The notes under the pieces are model-generated. The model was not told where the DNA came from and made no database searches. It saw only the letters and a program-made list of their open reading frames with translations. Of a DNA stretch of 64,000 nt, positions 1 to 7,955 are shown piece after piece. Both the position numbers and the translations under genes were made by a program. The stretch comes from Helicobacter_D sp964464895 (GTDB taxonomy: Bacteria; Campylobacterota; Campylobacteria; Campylobacterales; Helicobacteraceae), in NCBI GenBank assembly GCA_964464895.1, contig CAYXGY010000002.1, positions 124,001 to 188,000 on the forward strand, given 5' to 3'. Positions within the stretch are counted from its first letter, which is position 1, and every line of letters starts with the position of its first letter.

Positions 1-779
1 CTAAAGTATCGCTTGATAAGCACAGAATTTTCGCGCATTTTAATCGGCATTAATTCTAGGGTTAATTGCATAATTTTTTCTAAATGCTCTTTAGACATAC
101 CGCTTGCTTTGGTGATTCTGTAAATTTCTGCAAATTCGTGCGGGATAATCAGTCCATCACGTTTAGGTCCGCGCTCTTCCCAAAACATATTTTGAATGAG
201 TTTTAGCTTGTCATTTAGCCTGTCAATTTCACTACGAATCAGGCGCAAATCATTGCTTTCTGAAGCGGGAGATTCTTTCTTTTTGGTTTCAGCTTGGGAT
301 TCTTTTTCCTTTTGCGGTTTTTTTGGTTTTTCTTCTTCTTTGTTTGGATTTTGGGCAGAATCGGATTCTTTTGGAATCAGTGGCGTTGGATAGGGAGATT
401 TGGGAGGGATTTTAGTTGCAACGCCCGCAAGTTGTGAGATTTGGCGCACAGCGTCGGATAATTGCAAAGAAACATCGTCAGGAAGCGCATTTTGCAAGTT
501 TTGCGCCATACGTTTTTTTTCTAATTCTTTTTGCGCAATGCGTTCTAGGCGGTCAGCAATATTATTGCTTTTTGTGGCAAGGGCATCGTTTTTTTGTTTT
601 TCTTGCTCGGCTTTGGTTTGGGCATCTTTTAAATCCTCCTCGCTGATGGCGACAGAAATTTCATAACTCCCATCGCTTAGCTTTTTTTGCGAGATGATTG
701 AAAATTCATCACCAAGCTCTTGTTTGGCTTGTGCTAATGCTAGGGTTGAACTCTCTCCCGTGTAAGTAAATAGTTTCAT
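1..779 (-). CDS. flhF: Flagellar biosynthesis GTPase FlhF, N-terminal part (truncated by window edge)
   Basis: The reading frame starts at an ATG at 779 (MKLFTYTGESSTLALAQAKQ) and runs open to base 1, so only the N-terminal ~259 residues are present. The start matches the typical FlhF beginning, followed by a Lys/Glu/Ser/Pro-rich linker and the beginning of the helical N domain. The SRP-type GTPase (G) domain lies outside the window. FlhF is an SRP-family GTPase that sets polar flagellar placement and number and is needed for flagellar gene expression in Campylobacterota. Its ATG overlaps the TGA of folK (ATGA), suggesting translational coupling. The gene order flhF-folK-pepQ-aroQ is that of H. 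pylori. Confidence 0.9.
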   Translation of the reverse strand, partial: MKLFTYTGESSTLALAQAKQELGDEFSIISQKKLSDGSYEISVAISEEDLKDAQTKAEQEKQKNDALATKSNNIADRLERIAQKELEKKRMAQNLQNALPDDVSLQLSDAVRQISQLAGVATKIPPKSPYPTPLIPKESDSAQNPNKEEEKPKKPQKEKESQAETKKKESPASESNDLRLIRSEIDRLNDKLKLIQNMFWEERGPKRDGLIIPHEFAEIYRITKASGMSKEHLEKIMQLTLELMPIKMRENSVLIKRYF

Positions 780-1450
780 ACTTTCCTCTCCAATAATGGA
801 ATCCTAACGCTTGCGCGTAAAGACCAAGCAATATGTGGAATCTGTAAGTGCTTTAGGTGTAAGCATTGGTTTTTAAACCCGATAATATCAATATCCAAAG
901 TGCGTGGAGCATTTTTAAAAGGACGTTTGCGCTTCCTCCCAAAAACGCGTTCTAAATACGCACATAAGCTCCAAAACTCCACATAACCAAGCTTGGTTTT
1001 AATCCATACAATCGCATTGTAAAAATCTGCTTGTGCTCTAAAGCCAAAAGCTGGATTTTTCAAAATAGATGAAATAGCAATTATAGCATTTTTATTTTTT
1101 AACCTTTTAAAAAGCTTCCAAAATGTTATTAAACATTCACCACAATTTGCCCCAATGCCTAGAATCGCATAATGTTTTAGTCTGTGGTAGGCTTTAAAGT
1201 GGCGATAGGGATTCTCTGGGCGCACGGAGCAAAATCGTGGAATCTTGGGTTGCAAGGCTAAGGGTTTGGCTTTGACGGGAGGGATTGTATAGAGAAAACG
1301 CGTCATTTCAGTGTTGAGATTGATTTGTCGGTAAGTTTTGATTCCAAAGTAATGCGAGCTTTTTTGTGATGCGTTTTTTGCGCAACAGAATCTTTGATGG
1401 TATTTTGTTGGATTGGTTTTGTTTGCAAGGGATTTCATTTCAGATTCCAA
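776..1450 (-). CDS. folK: 2-amino-4-hydroxy-6-hydroxymethyldihydropteridine pyrophosphokinase with an N-terminal extension
   Basis: FolK transfers pyrophosphate from ATP to 6-hydroxymethyl-7,8-dihydropterin in folate synthesis. The recognisable HPPK domain starts near residue 95 (ILGIGANCGE) and includes the FYNAIV segment and the signature RTLDIDII near residues 183-190. About 94 basic, Cys-containing residues precede the domain; ordinary FolK proteins are about 160 residues and lack this. The start overlaps pepQ by 11 bases and the stop overlaps flhF by 4. A later start is possible, but no good internal ATG lies close to the domain. Function is assigned from the motifs; the extension is unexplained. 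Confidence 0.85.
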   Translation of the reverse strand: MESEMKSLANKTNPTKYHQRFCCAKNASQKSSHYFGIKTYRQINLNTEMTRFLYTIPPVKAKPLALQPKIPRFCSVRPENPYRHFKAYHRLKHYAILGIGANCGECLITFWKLFKRLKNKNAIIAISSILKNPAFGFRAQADFYNAIVWIKTKLGYVEFWSLCAYLERVFGRKRKRPFKNAPRTLDIDIIGFKNQCLHLKHLQIPHIAWSLRASVRIPLLERKV

Positions 1451-2483
1451 GCACGCGTGCGCCTTTGGCTTCTAGTACGACCAAGTCTTCAATGCGAACG
1501 CCATAATGATTGGGGATATAAATTCCGGGCTCAATAGAAAACACCATACCCTCTTGCAAAATTGTCTGTGATTTTGACGCAATGATTGGTAGCTCGTGAA
1601 TGTCTAGCCCGATTCCGTGTCCGGTAGAATGCACGAAATATTTGCCAAATCCAGCCTTTTCAATCACATTGCGCGCCAACGCATCTACTTCACAGGCGAG
1701 CATACCGGGTTTTGCACCTTTGATTGCGCATTCTTGCGCTTTTAGGACAATATCATAAATCTTTTGTAATTGCGTGTTTTTAAACCTCTGCTCTTTAGAA
1801 AATCGGATTCCGTTTTTGCCAAAATACCCTGTGCGTGTCATATCAGAACAATAACGTTTGTATTTTAGTCCCGCGTCAAAAAGCAATAAATCGTCCTTTT
1901 GCAATTTATCCTTAGAGGGCAGGGCGTGAGGTTTCGCTGCATTTTTATTGATTCCCACAATGGGATTGAAGCTTAAGTCTAATGCGCCTTTGGCACTCAA
2001 GAATCCTTGTGATTTGAAATGCAAATACGATTCTGTACAATTTGCGCCTTTTTGGCTAAGGAATTTTGCAAATTTGGCAAAGGCTTTGAAATTGAGTTCT
2101 TGAGATTCGTGAATTAGCGCAATCTCTGCTTCACTTTTAATTATACGTTTTTCTTGATGAAAATTTGGCTTGGGTAAAAAGTTGATTTTGAGATTTTCTG
2201 TGAGTTTCTCAAAGGCAAAAACCGAAAATTCTTGCGGATTATAAACAATAGTAGAATTTTCGTATTTTTTCAGAATCGTGCGTGCCGTTTGGATGAGTTC
2301 TCGTGAAATAAGAATCTCTACGGCGTATTTATCGTGTTGGATAAATTCTTTTGCCTCTGTCTCATAACGTCCATCGGTGATGAAATAACCTTGCTCCCCA
2401 AAGGCTAAAAATAAGGCATTGTCGCAACTATAACCCACTTCAAAGTAAAGGGCATTTTCGTCTTTGATGATAAAGTTTTCCAT
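1440..2483 (-). CDS. pepQ: M24 family Xaa-Pro peptidase (PepQ-like)
   Basis: A 347-residue metallopeptidase of the M24 'pita-bread' fold that removes N-terminal residues preceding proline. The N-terminal creatinase-like half is followed by the catalytic half. Metal ligands are visible in LLLFDAGLKYKRYCSDMTRT (two Asp), HSTGHGIGLDIHE (His), EGMVFSIEPGIY (Glu) and GVRIEDLVVL (Glu). No signal peptide is seen, so it should be cytoplasmic. The start ATG follows a GGAGGG-type ribosome site about 20 bases after the aroQ stop. It lies between folK and aroQ as in H. pylori, probably in one transcript. Confidence 0.9.
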   Translation of the reverse strand: MENFIIKDENALYFEVGYSCDNALFLAFGEQGYFITDGRYETEAKEFIQHDKYAVEILISRELIQTARTILKKYENSTIVYNPQEFSVFAFEKLTENLKINFLPKPNFHQEKRIIKSEAEIALIHESQELNFKAFAKFAKFLSQKGANCTESYLHFKSQGFLSAKGALDLSFNPIVGINKNAAKPHALPSKDKLQKDDLLLFDAGLKYKRYCSDMTRTGYFGKNGIRFSKEQRFKNTQLQKIYDIVLKAQECAIKGAKPGMLACEVDALARNVIEKAGFGKYFVHSTGHGIGLDIHELPIIASKSQTILQEGMVFSIEPGIYIPNHYGVRIEDLVVLEAKGARVLGI

Positions 2484-2502
2484 TTGCCCTCCTTAAGATG
2501 AT

Positions 2503-2991
2503 TTATTGTTGTTGCGCGTTGGCTGCTTGTTGTTTGCGTGCTTCTTTGATGGCATTTAGTTCTGTTAGAATCTGAACCAAGCCTTGCAATGCGAGATGGT
2601 AACCCATTGGACCAAATCCAGCAATCACACCTGCGCAAACAGCGGCAGTGAGGCTTTTGTGGCGGAAATCTTCCCTTGCGTGAATATTGCTAATATGCAC
2701 TTCAATCGTTGGGAGATTCACAGCAGAAATTGCATCACGAATCGCAACGGAAGTATGAGAATAGGCGGCAGGATTGATAATGATTCCGTCATACTGTCCT
2801 AAGCATTCTTGGATTTTATCCACAATTTCACCCTCAAAATTACTTTGAAAAAAATCTACTTCTAATCCGACTTGTTCTGCGTGTTGTTTGATGTTTTGAT
2901 GAATCGTTTCAAGTTTTGCAGCTCCATAAACGCGAGGTTCTCGGATTCCTAACATATTGAGGTTGGGACCTTGGATTACCATTACTTTCAT
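2503..2991 (-). CDS. aroQ: Type II 3-dehydroquinate dehydratase
   Basis: This enzyme converts 3-dehydroquinate to 3-dehydroshikimate in the shikimate pathway. The 162-residue length and motifs are those of the type II (dodecameric) class: QGPNLNMLGIREPRVYG at the N terminus with the catalytic Tyr, INPAAYSHTSVAIRDA, and HISNIHAREDFRH with the catalytic His. The C terminus is Gln/Ala-rich and dispensable-looking. The ATG is preceded by AAAGGAGC, and a TATAAT box lies upstream on the same strand at 3016-3021. It is the first gene of the aroQ-pepQ-folK-flhF string. Confidence 0.95.
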   Translation of the reverse strand: MKVMVIQGPNLNMLGIREPRVYGAAKLETIHQNIKQHAEQVGLEVDFFQSNFEGEIVDKIQECLGQYDGIIINPAAYSHTSVAIRDAISAVNLPTIEVHISNIHAREDFRHKSLTAAVCAGVIAGFGPMGYHLALQGLVQILTELNAIKEARKQQAANAQQQ

Positions 2992-3015
2992 TTTTGCTCC
3001 TTTTAAAATTTTTAA

Positions 3016-3021
3016 ATTATA
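3016..3021 (-). promoter_or_regulatory. Predicted -10 box for aroQ
   Basis: The minus strand reads TATAAT about 25 bases upstream of the aroQ start. Helicobacter vegetative promoters often have a clear -10 and little -35 conservation, and no obvious -35 is seen here. It would serve the aroQ-pepQ-folK-flhF operon and is divergent from the promoter at 3096-3101. Confidence 0.55.
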
Positions 3022-3095
3022 GCAAAAAAGATTCTAAATGCAAGAATTTTGCGCTTGGCTTGAATAAAAAATCTTAAAATTAGCAAAGATTCCGC

Positions 3096-3101
3096 TATAA
3101 T
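3096..3101 (+). promoter_or_regulatory. Predicted -10 box for the 3131 gene and rsmD
   Basis: TATAAT lies 30 bases before the ATG at 3131, with no clear -35. It is divergent from the aroQ -10 box. The expected start of transcription is near 3108. Confidence 0.55.
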
Positions 3102-3130
3102 TGATAAATTATTTCGCAAGGAAATCTTAG

Positions 3131-3574
3131 ATGAAAATTGCACTGATTTGTGATTCTTTGTTGCTAGACCGCAGTTTGGAAATGTATTTAAAAGAGCATT
3201 TGACAAGTTATAAACTTTGTGATTTCGTGGTGGCGACACAGATGATAGAATCGCAGAAGCCTGTATTTCTGATTGGAGACTTTGAGGGAGCAAACCTTAA
3301 GATTCCTTTCACGCGAGAGATTCTATTCCAAGAGCTTGAAACTTTTGATAGAAAACTAAGAAGCAAAGTAATGCAAGAAACCAAAAGCCAAGAATTTGAG
3401 ATTTCAGACAAGATAAACTCGCCTTTTTTGAATATAGAATCGCAATCCAATGTGCAAGCAGATTCTAGCATAGGTGATTCTGCATTGCGTACCAAAATAG
3501 AAGAAGTTTTGCAACGTTATGCAAAAGAAATTGAAGCAATCGTCCAAGAGCATTATAGAGACAAAAATGTCTAA
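3131..3574 (+). CDS. Conserved hypothetical protein upstream of rsmD
   Basis: A 147-residue protein beginning MKIALICDSLLLDRSLEMYL. The N-terminal half looks like an alpha/beta fold with hydrophobic strands. The C-terminal half is charged and helical, with a possible coiled coil (LRTKIEEVLQRYAKEIEAIV). No catalytic motif is recognised. The stop overlaps the likely rsmD start at 3567, so the two are probably translated together. Campylobacterota genomes commonly carry a small uncharacterised gene in front of rsmD. Function unknown. Confidence 0.75.
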   Translation: MKIALICDSLLLDRSLEMYLKEHLTSYKLCDFVVATQMIESQKPVFLIGDFEGANLKIPFTREILFQELETFDRKLRSKVMQETKSQEFEISDKINSPFLNIESQSNVQADSSIGDSALRTKIEEVLQRYAKEIEAIVQEHYRDKNV

Positions 3575-4229
3575 AAATTTAAAGAATCCCAAGAAACCTA
3601 ACAAACAAACTTCCAAACCACAGACTAAGATTCCTGCGCAAACTCCCAATAAATTAGCCAAATCCACCCTTAAGATACTAGGAGGAATTTACAAGGGGCG
3701 CAGTCTTCAAATGGCTTCTTTAGAGACGACACGTTCTTCTAAAGCCATTTTGAAAGAATCCTTTTTCAATACATTAAGTTGTGGTATCTTGGGAGTAAAT
3801 TTTGTAGAGTTTTTTGCTGGGAGTGGTAGCATTGGGATTGAAGCGTTAAGTCGTGGCGCAAAATCCGCATTGTTTTTTGAAAGTAATCGAGCGGCATATG
3901 AGATTTTGAAGCTTAATTTGCAAACTATTTGCCAAAAAGGCGAGAGGTATCATATTGTCTTAGGGGATACTTTTTGTCATTATCCGCACGTCTTAAAAGA
4001 ATTGGAATCCCCTAGTATTGCCTACATTGACCCACCTTTCCATTTGCGCAAAGGAATGCAAGATGTCTATCAAAAATGTTATCAGATGATGAGCCATTTG
4101 GATAAAAACCTTTTTCGCCTCATCGTGCTAGAGCATATCTCATCTTTAGCGATTCCACAAGAGATTGGAGATTTTACTTTGATAAAAAGCAGGAAATTTG
4201 GCAGGAGTGCTTTAAGTTATTTTGAATGA
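3567..4229 (+). CDS. rsmD: RsmD-type 16S rRNA (guanine-N2) methyltransferase
   Basis: An AdoMet-dependent methyltransferase of the RsmD family, which modifies G966 of 16S rRNA in E. coli. The AdoMet site is FFAGSGSIGIEALSRGA and the catalytic motif is IDPPF. The reading frame opens at 3519, but ATG 3567 (MSKNLKNPKKP) overlaps the upstream stop and is the better start. The N terminus is a Lys/Pro-rich basic tail, unusual in length and probably RNA-binding. It ends just before the LysR-type gene, separated by about 10 bases. Confidence 0.85.
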   Translation: MSKNLKNPKKPNKQTSKPQTKIPAQTPNKLAKSTLKILGGIYKGRSLQMASLETTRSSKAILKESFFNTLSCGILGVNFVEFFAGSGSIGIEALSRGAKSALFFESNRAAYEILKLNLQTICQKGERYHIVLGDTFCHYPHVLKELESPSIAYIDPPFHLRKGMQDVYQKCYQMMSHLDKNLFRLIVLEHISSLAIPQEIGDFTLIKSRKFGRSALSYFE

Positions 4230-4239
4230 GGGGTGCAAA

Positions 4240-5136
4240 GTGAGAATCAGGGATTTAGAAATATTTTTGGATTTGTTAAAGAGCAAAAGCCCGACACAAA
4301 CAGCCGAGCGGTTTTCTATCACGCAACCCAATGTTTCAATGGTGGTGAAACGATTAGAAAATCTCGCAGGCTCGCCACTTTTTGAACGCATTGGCAAGAA
4401 GCTTTTGCCTACTTCTAGGGCATTGTTTCTAGGTGGAATGTGGCTTGAAGTAGTGCAGGGCTATTATGCAAGTCTTGAAAGCTTGAACAGGACAGATTTG
4501 CAGGAGATTACAGGAGAATTAAATATTGCCGCAACGCATACAATAAGCGAATATTTTCTGCCTAGAATCCTCTTTGAGTTTGCAAAAACGCATAAAAAAG
4601 TGCGACTAAAATTACAAACCCTTAATGCCCAAGAATGCCTTAATTATATTAAAAGCGGCAAAGCAGATTTGGCATTATTAGAGGGCGAAATTTCTGCACA
4701 ATATGCAAAAACAGAAAGGCTCATTAGCGAGATGCTCTATACAGATTCTTTAATCGTGGCGAGTAATGATTTTATTTTGGCTTCGCGCACAAGAAATCTA
4801 AAAAGTCTGCTTGATAAAACTTGGATTTTGTGCGAATATGGTTCAGGGCAGCGGGAGCAATTTGCCAATGCGTTAGCCAAGCAAGGAGTAGAGATTCCTA
4901 TTTTGCTTGAATTGAGTTCCATAGCGGCAATCAAGGATTTGGTAATCCACAAAGGCGCACTTTCTATCTTTTCTGAAATTGCGATTAAAGAGGAATTGGA
5001 AAATAAAGTTTTGTTTCCCATTAAGATTGAAGATTTGCCCTTAGAGCACCATTTCTATTCTCTCAAACGTCAGAGCCAGCCACATAATGAAGTTTTGGTA
5101 AAATTTGAAGAATATATTTTAGGAAGGAAAGAATGA
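4240..5136 (+). CDS. LysR-family transcriptional regulator
   Basis: The N-terminal winged helix-turn-helix is clear (DLEIFLDLLKSKSPTQTAE, then ITQPNVSMVVKRLENLAG). It is followed by an effector-binding periplasmic-binding-protein-like domain. The full length of about 298 residues is normal for LysR. The frame is open from a TTG at 4222, but GTG 4240 sits at good distance from GAGGGG and gives the usual short N terminus. The stop overlaps the ATG of the DUF1919-type gene by 4 bases, suggesting co-translation. The effector and targets cannot be read from the sequence. Confidence 0.85.
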   Translation: MRIRDLEIFLDLLKSKSPTQTAERFSITQPNVSMVVKRLENLAGSPLFERIGKKLLPTSRALFLGGMWLEVVQGYYASLESLNRTDLQEITGELNIAATHTISEYFLPRILFEFAKTHKKVRLKLQTLNAQECLNYIKSGKADLALLEGEISAQYAKTERLISEMLYTDSLIVASNDFILASRTRNLKSLLDKTWILCEYGSGQREQFANALAKQGVEIPILLELSSIAAIKDLVIHKGALSIFSEIAIKEELENKVLFPIKIEDLPLEHHFYSLKRQSQPHNEVLVKFEEYILGRKE

Positions 5137-5870
5137 GGATATTGTCAAATAATTGTATCGGGGCTTTTCTGTATAAGGATTATGGGTTGCCTTACGCAAC
5201 ACCTTTGGCAATGTTGCAGATTGCACCAAAGGATTTTATTCTGTTTTGCAAAAATATAGATTATTATCTCTCGTGCGCATTGGAATCCGCAGAGATTACT
5301 AAAGAAGTCAAGGCTGCCTGGTGGCAGGTTGGAGGGGGAGATATAAATCTCAAATTTCCCATTGGAAAACTTGGAGGCGAGATTATCATATTCTTCCAAC
5401 ATTCCAAAAGTTTTGAAGAAGCAAAAGCCGATTGGAATCGTAGGCTTGCACGATATAAAAATACCTCTAGCGAGGTTTATATTATCTTGAATCTTATGGG
5501 ATATGCTAGGGTATTTGCCGACAAAGAACTTAGCAAAAATATTTTTGAAGAGTTTTTGCAAATTCCCCATAATAAAAAAATTTTATTGCATAGCAATGCG
5601 CAAATTGCCACTTCTTATCGTGATAAAGCGGAAATTGTATTTGTTGGAGAGATACAAAATAGTTGGTTTCGTTTTGCGGGGGAGAATCCCTTAAATCGTC
5701 AAAATTATCATCGGTTTAATTTTGATAAATGGCTTGGATTTTCTGCTGTAAGAGTAAATCCTTCCATTCCCTCTAGCAACAAATCATCTTTGATGCACTC
5801 TTGTTCGGGGGGGGGGTATTTGCCCGACTTATCTTGCTCAAAGATTGGCTTAGAGGCTTGCGCAAGCTAA
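5133..5870 (+). CDS. DUF1919-family protein with a G10 tract near its 3' end
   Basis: The motifs ILSNNCIGAFLYKDYGLPY, FPIGKLGGEIIIFFQHS and EEAKADWNRRLARYK are those of the DUF1919 family, found in surface polysaccharide loci and often labelled exopolysaccharide biosynthesis protein. The biochemical role is unknown. The family's usual end is near FNFDKWLGF (about residue 206). The following 40 residues look unrelated and include Gly codons from a run of ten G at 5807-5816. Nine or eleven G would end the frame at different nearby stops. The ATG overlaps the LysR stop. The tail may be a degraded or phase-shifted segment. Confidence 0.7.
   Translation: MRILSNNCIGAFLYKDYGLPYATPLAMLQIAPKDFILFCKNIDYYLSCALESAEITKEVKAAWWQVGGGDINLKFPIGKLGGEIIIFFQHSKSFEEAKADWNRRLARYKNTSSEVYIILNLMGYARVFADKELSKNIFEEFLQIPHNKKILLHSNAQIATSYRDKAEIVFVGEIQNSWFRFAGENPLNRQNYHRFNFDKWLGFSAVRVNPSIPSSNKSSLMHSCSGGGYLPDLSCSKIGLEACAS
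5807..5816 (+). repeat. Homopolymeric G10 tract
   Basis: Ten consecutive G lie inside the 3' end of the DUF1919-type gene. Runs of this length in Helicobacter and Campylobacter are typical slipped-strand phase-variation sites. In the present phase the frame ends at 5870. Confidence 0.85.
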
Positions 5871-6072
5871 AATCATCTTAAAGATCAAAAGATTCTATTA
5901 AAAGTCCCAAGTGGATTGAATCTCTATAATTGCGCCTTGCAGGAAATTAGCGTGCAAGGATGCAGTGATTTTAGGATACGAGTTTTGGAATCCTGCAAGA
6001 GCAACACTCTTTAAGAGAATGGCGGAGTGTAGCTACATGTCATTGCGCAGTGAGTGGGTAAAATTCTAGCTT
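5871..6072. other. Intergenic region with a -10 box, inverted repeats and possible gene remnants
   Basis: Two hundred bases without a convincing gene. TATAAT is at 5925-5930 (plus), followed by a perfect 7-bp inverted repeat CCTTGCA (5935-5941) / TGCAAGG (5953-5959), then ACACTC/GAGTGT. Both strands contain an open frame of about 45 codons without a start (plus strand up to TAA after ESCKSNTL; minus strand ending IIEIQSTWDF). These could be remnants of a decayed gene or chance. Confidence 0.35.
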
Positions 6073-7137
6073 TTAAACCTTTGGCAAAAGCCAGAGGAAT
6101 AAATCGTCCCCTACTTGCATACTATGGACAAAGCGAAATGATTGGTTTAAGTGCATTGTGAGGGTGGAATCTGCATAGAAGCTTGGATTAAGAATCACGA
6201 GAAGCATATTGATATAGGGTTGCAATGTTTCAAAGAGCCCCGCCCCTCCTTCGCACAGAATGAAGCCACTTGTGTCTTGCAATGCAGAATCTATTGCGTG
6301 GATTGTCCTCACCTCTCTGTTTGGCACATTAAAAAGTGGTGCATTGGTAGGGAAATTTCTATCTCGTGTGAGAATCAATACATTGGGTGCGTGTTTGGAT
6401 TCTAAAGTCGCAAACCTAGAATCAAGCGTTGGTGTATCCTCCCTTATCGTTTTGCCAGAAATAAGTAAAAAGTCTGCATTAGTGCGGTAGTTGTGCATTT
6501 GTGCTTGTGCTGCTTTGGAGCTGATTTGTCCGCCATTGATACTACCATCTAGTCTGCAAGCATATTTATAAAGCAAGAATCGCCCCTTTGTTTGTAGGGA
6601 TTCAAAAGGCTTCAAGAGGGCATTGGCGCGCTGATGAATGGAATGCAGGTTTTTGGTTTCCCAAGCTTTGGTGATAGAGATTCCGCATTGCTCTAACTCT
6701 TTTGCGCCACCTTGAGCGTTTGGATTCATATCTTTTGAGGCAATCACAATGCGCTTGGGTTTGAGGAATTTTAAAAGCTCCGTACACGAGGGAGTTTTGC
6801 CATTTTTTGCACTGCCGCAAGGCTCTAAGGAGACATAGAGGGTAGAATCGCAAAAGAGATTCTTTGCAGAATTTAATAGATAGTGATGAATTTGCGCAGA
6901 ATCACTTAAAGATAAAATGGCATTATCTCCGCTTAAGGCAGCATAAGCTTTTTGGAGTGCAAGCACTTCCGCGTGTGGCTTTCCGCATTCTTGGTGGGAT
7001 TCTATGCTAAGGATTGTGCTGTATCGGTCTAGCACAAGCGCACCAACGGCAGGATTAGGCAAGGTAAGAAGTTGGTTTTGCCACGCACTTTGCAGGCAAA
7101 GATTTAAATAAAATTCGTCTGTGTTTGTGTGGCGCAA
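6073..7137 (-). CDS. ribD: Bifunctional riboflavin biosynthesis deaminase/reductase
   Basis: RibD deaminates and then reduces the pyrimidine intermediate of riboflavin synthesis. The N-terminal cytidine-deaminase-like domain has the zinc ligands in KPHAEVLAL and EPCGSAKNGKTPSC. The C-terminal reductase domain runs from about residue 185 (FLLYKYACRLDGSING) and includes ILTRDRNFP and FILCEGG. The 354-residue length is normal. The start is a TTG four bases after the rimP stop, so expression probably depends on coupling to the infB-rbfA-rimP transcript. Confidence 0.9.
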   Translation of the reverse strand: MRHTNTDEFYLNLCLQSAWQNQLLTLPNPAVGALVLDRYSTILSIESHQECGKPHAEVLALQKAYAALSGDNAILSLSDSAQIHHYLLNSAKNLFCDSTLYVSLEPCGSAKNGKTPSCTELLKFLKPKRIVIASKDMNPNAQGGAKELEQCGISITKAWETKNLHSIHQRANALLKPFESLQTKGRFLLYKYACRLDGSINGGQISSKAAQAQMHNYRTNADFLLISGKTIREDTPTLDSRFATLESKHAPNVLILTRDRNFPTNAPLFNVPNREVRTIHAIDSALQDTSGFILCEGGAGLFETLQPYINMLLVILNPSFYADSTLTMHLNQSFRFVHSMQVGDDLFLWLLPKV

Positions 7138-7140
7138 TTT

Positions 7141-7587
7141 CTACCATTCAAAATAAGTTTGAGCTTTTTTAATAAAATCTATTGGAATGCTTTGGTGATT
7201 CTCCAAAATAAGAGCCTTTTCGCTAACCTGTAAGAGTTTGCCTTTGAATTCTTTTTTGTCTATCGTGCGCACTTTTACAAGTTCGCCTATGGCACTTTGA
7301 TAGTGCATTTGCGTTTTGAGTACGCGCTCAATACCGGGTGAGCTGACTTCTAGGAAATACTTTTTAGAATTGGGTATTTCAACATCTAATAAGGGTGAGA
7401 GGGCTAGGCTGACTTCTTGGCAATCCTCAAGGGTAATATTGTGGGTTTCTTGTGGATTTGGTTTTGTAATGCAAATGCGTAGGATTTGGTTTTCGTTTTC
7501 TTTAAGAGTGAGAATATCATAAAGCGCAAAGCCCAAGCTTTCTATTAATTGTTGAATCTGACTTTCTAGGGTGGGTGAGAGCGTCAT
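7141..7587 (-). CDS. rimP: Ribosome maturation factor RimP
   Basis: RimP assists 30S subunit maturation. The 148-residue protein shows the family features: an N-terminal alpha/beta domain with the LALSPLLDVEIP segment, then the conserved FLEVSSPGIERVL motif, then a C-terminal SH3-like domain. The ATG overlaps the rbfA stop (ATGA). Order infB-rbfA-rimP is widely conserved. Confidence 0.92.
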   Translation of the reverse strand: MTLSPTLESQIQQLIESLGFALYDILTLKENENQILRICITKPNPQETHNITLEDCQEVSLALSPLLDVEIPNSKKYFLEVSSPGIERVLKTQMHYQSAIGELVKVRTIDKKEFKGKLLQVSEKALILENHQSIPIDFIKKAQTYFEW

Positions 7588-7955
7588 AAATGTTCCTTTT
7601 GCTTGCTTTCACGCTCTTTGTGAATTGTTTTAAAGATTTCATCTAAACGATTTTCTTGCTCTAATGTCGTGTCAAAGCTGAATTTGAAGTTTGGACAACG
7701 AAACCAGCCGGTTTCTTCTAGGCAATATTCCTTGAGGATTCCGTGTGCCTTTTTGAGCTGTATAAGAATTTCTTTTTTTTCTTGCTCGTTCGCAAAGGGA
7801 GCATTCAAAAAGACTTCAGCAGAATATTTGCCACGTGAGCATTTCACATCTACGATATTCAGGGAATTTAAGCGCGTGTCATTGAGGTTTGCCAATGCAC
7901 TAGGTAGAATTTCTTTCAATAAGGATTGTGTGCGGGCAAGCTTAATGTCTTGCAT
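7584..7955 (-). CDS. rbfA: 30S ribosome-binding factor RbfA
   Basis: RbfA binds the 30S subunit during late maturation near the 5' helix of 16S rRNA. The 123-residue product begins IKLARTQSLLKEILPSALAN and has the KH-like pattern with NIVDVKCSRGKYSAEVFL. The start overlaps the infB stop by one base (TAATG), and the stop overlaps rimP. Confidence 0.9.
   Translation of the reverse strand: MQDIKLARTQSLLKEILPSALANLNDTRLNSLNIVDVKCSRGKYSAEVFLNAPFANEQEKKEILIQLKKAHGILKEYCLEETGWFRCPNFKFSFDTTLEQENRLDEIFKTIHKERESKQKEHL

Noticed and set aside
196..666. Plus-strand open frames rich in Phe/Ser/Leu
   Set aside because: They are antisense shadows of the Lys/Glu-rich linker of flhF.
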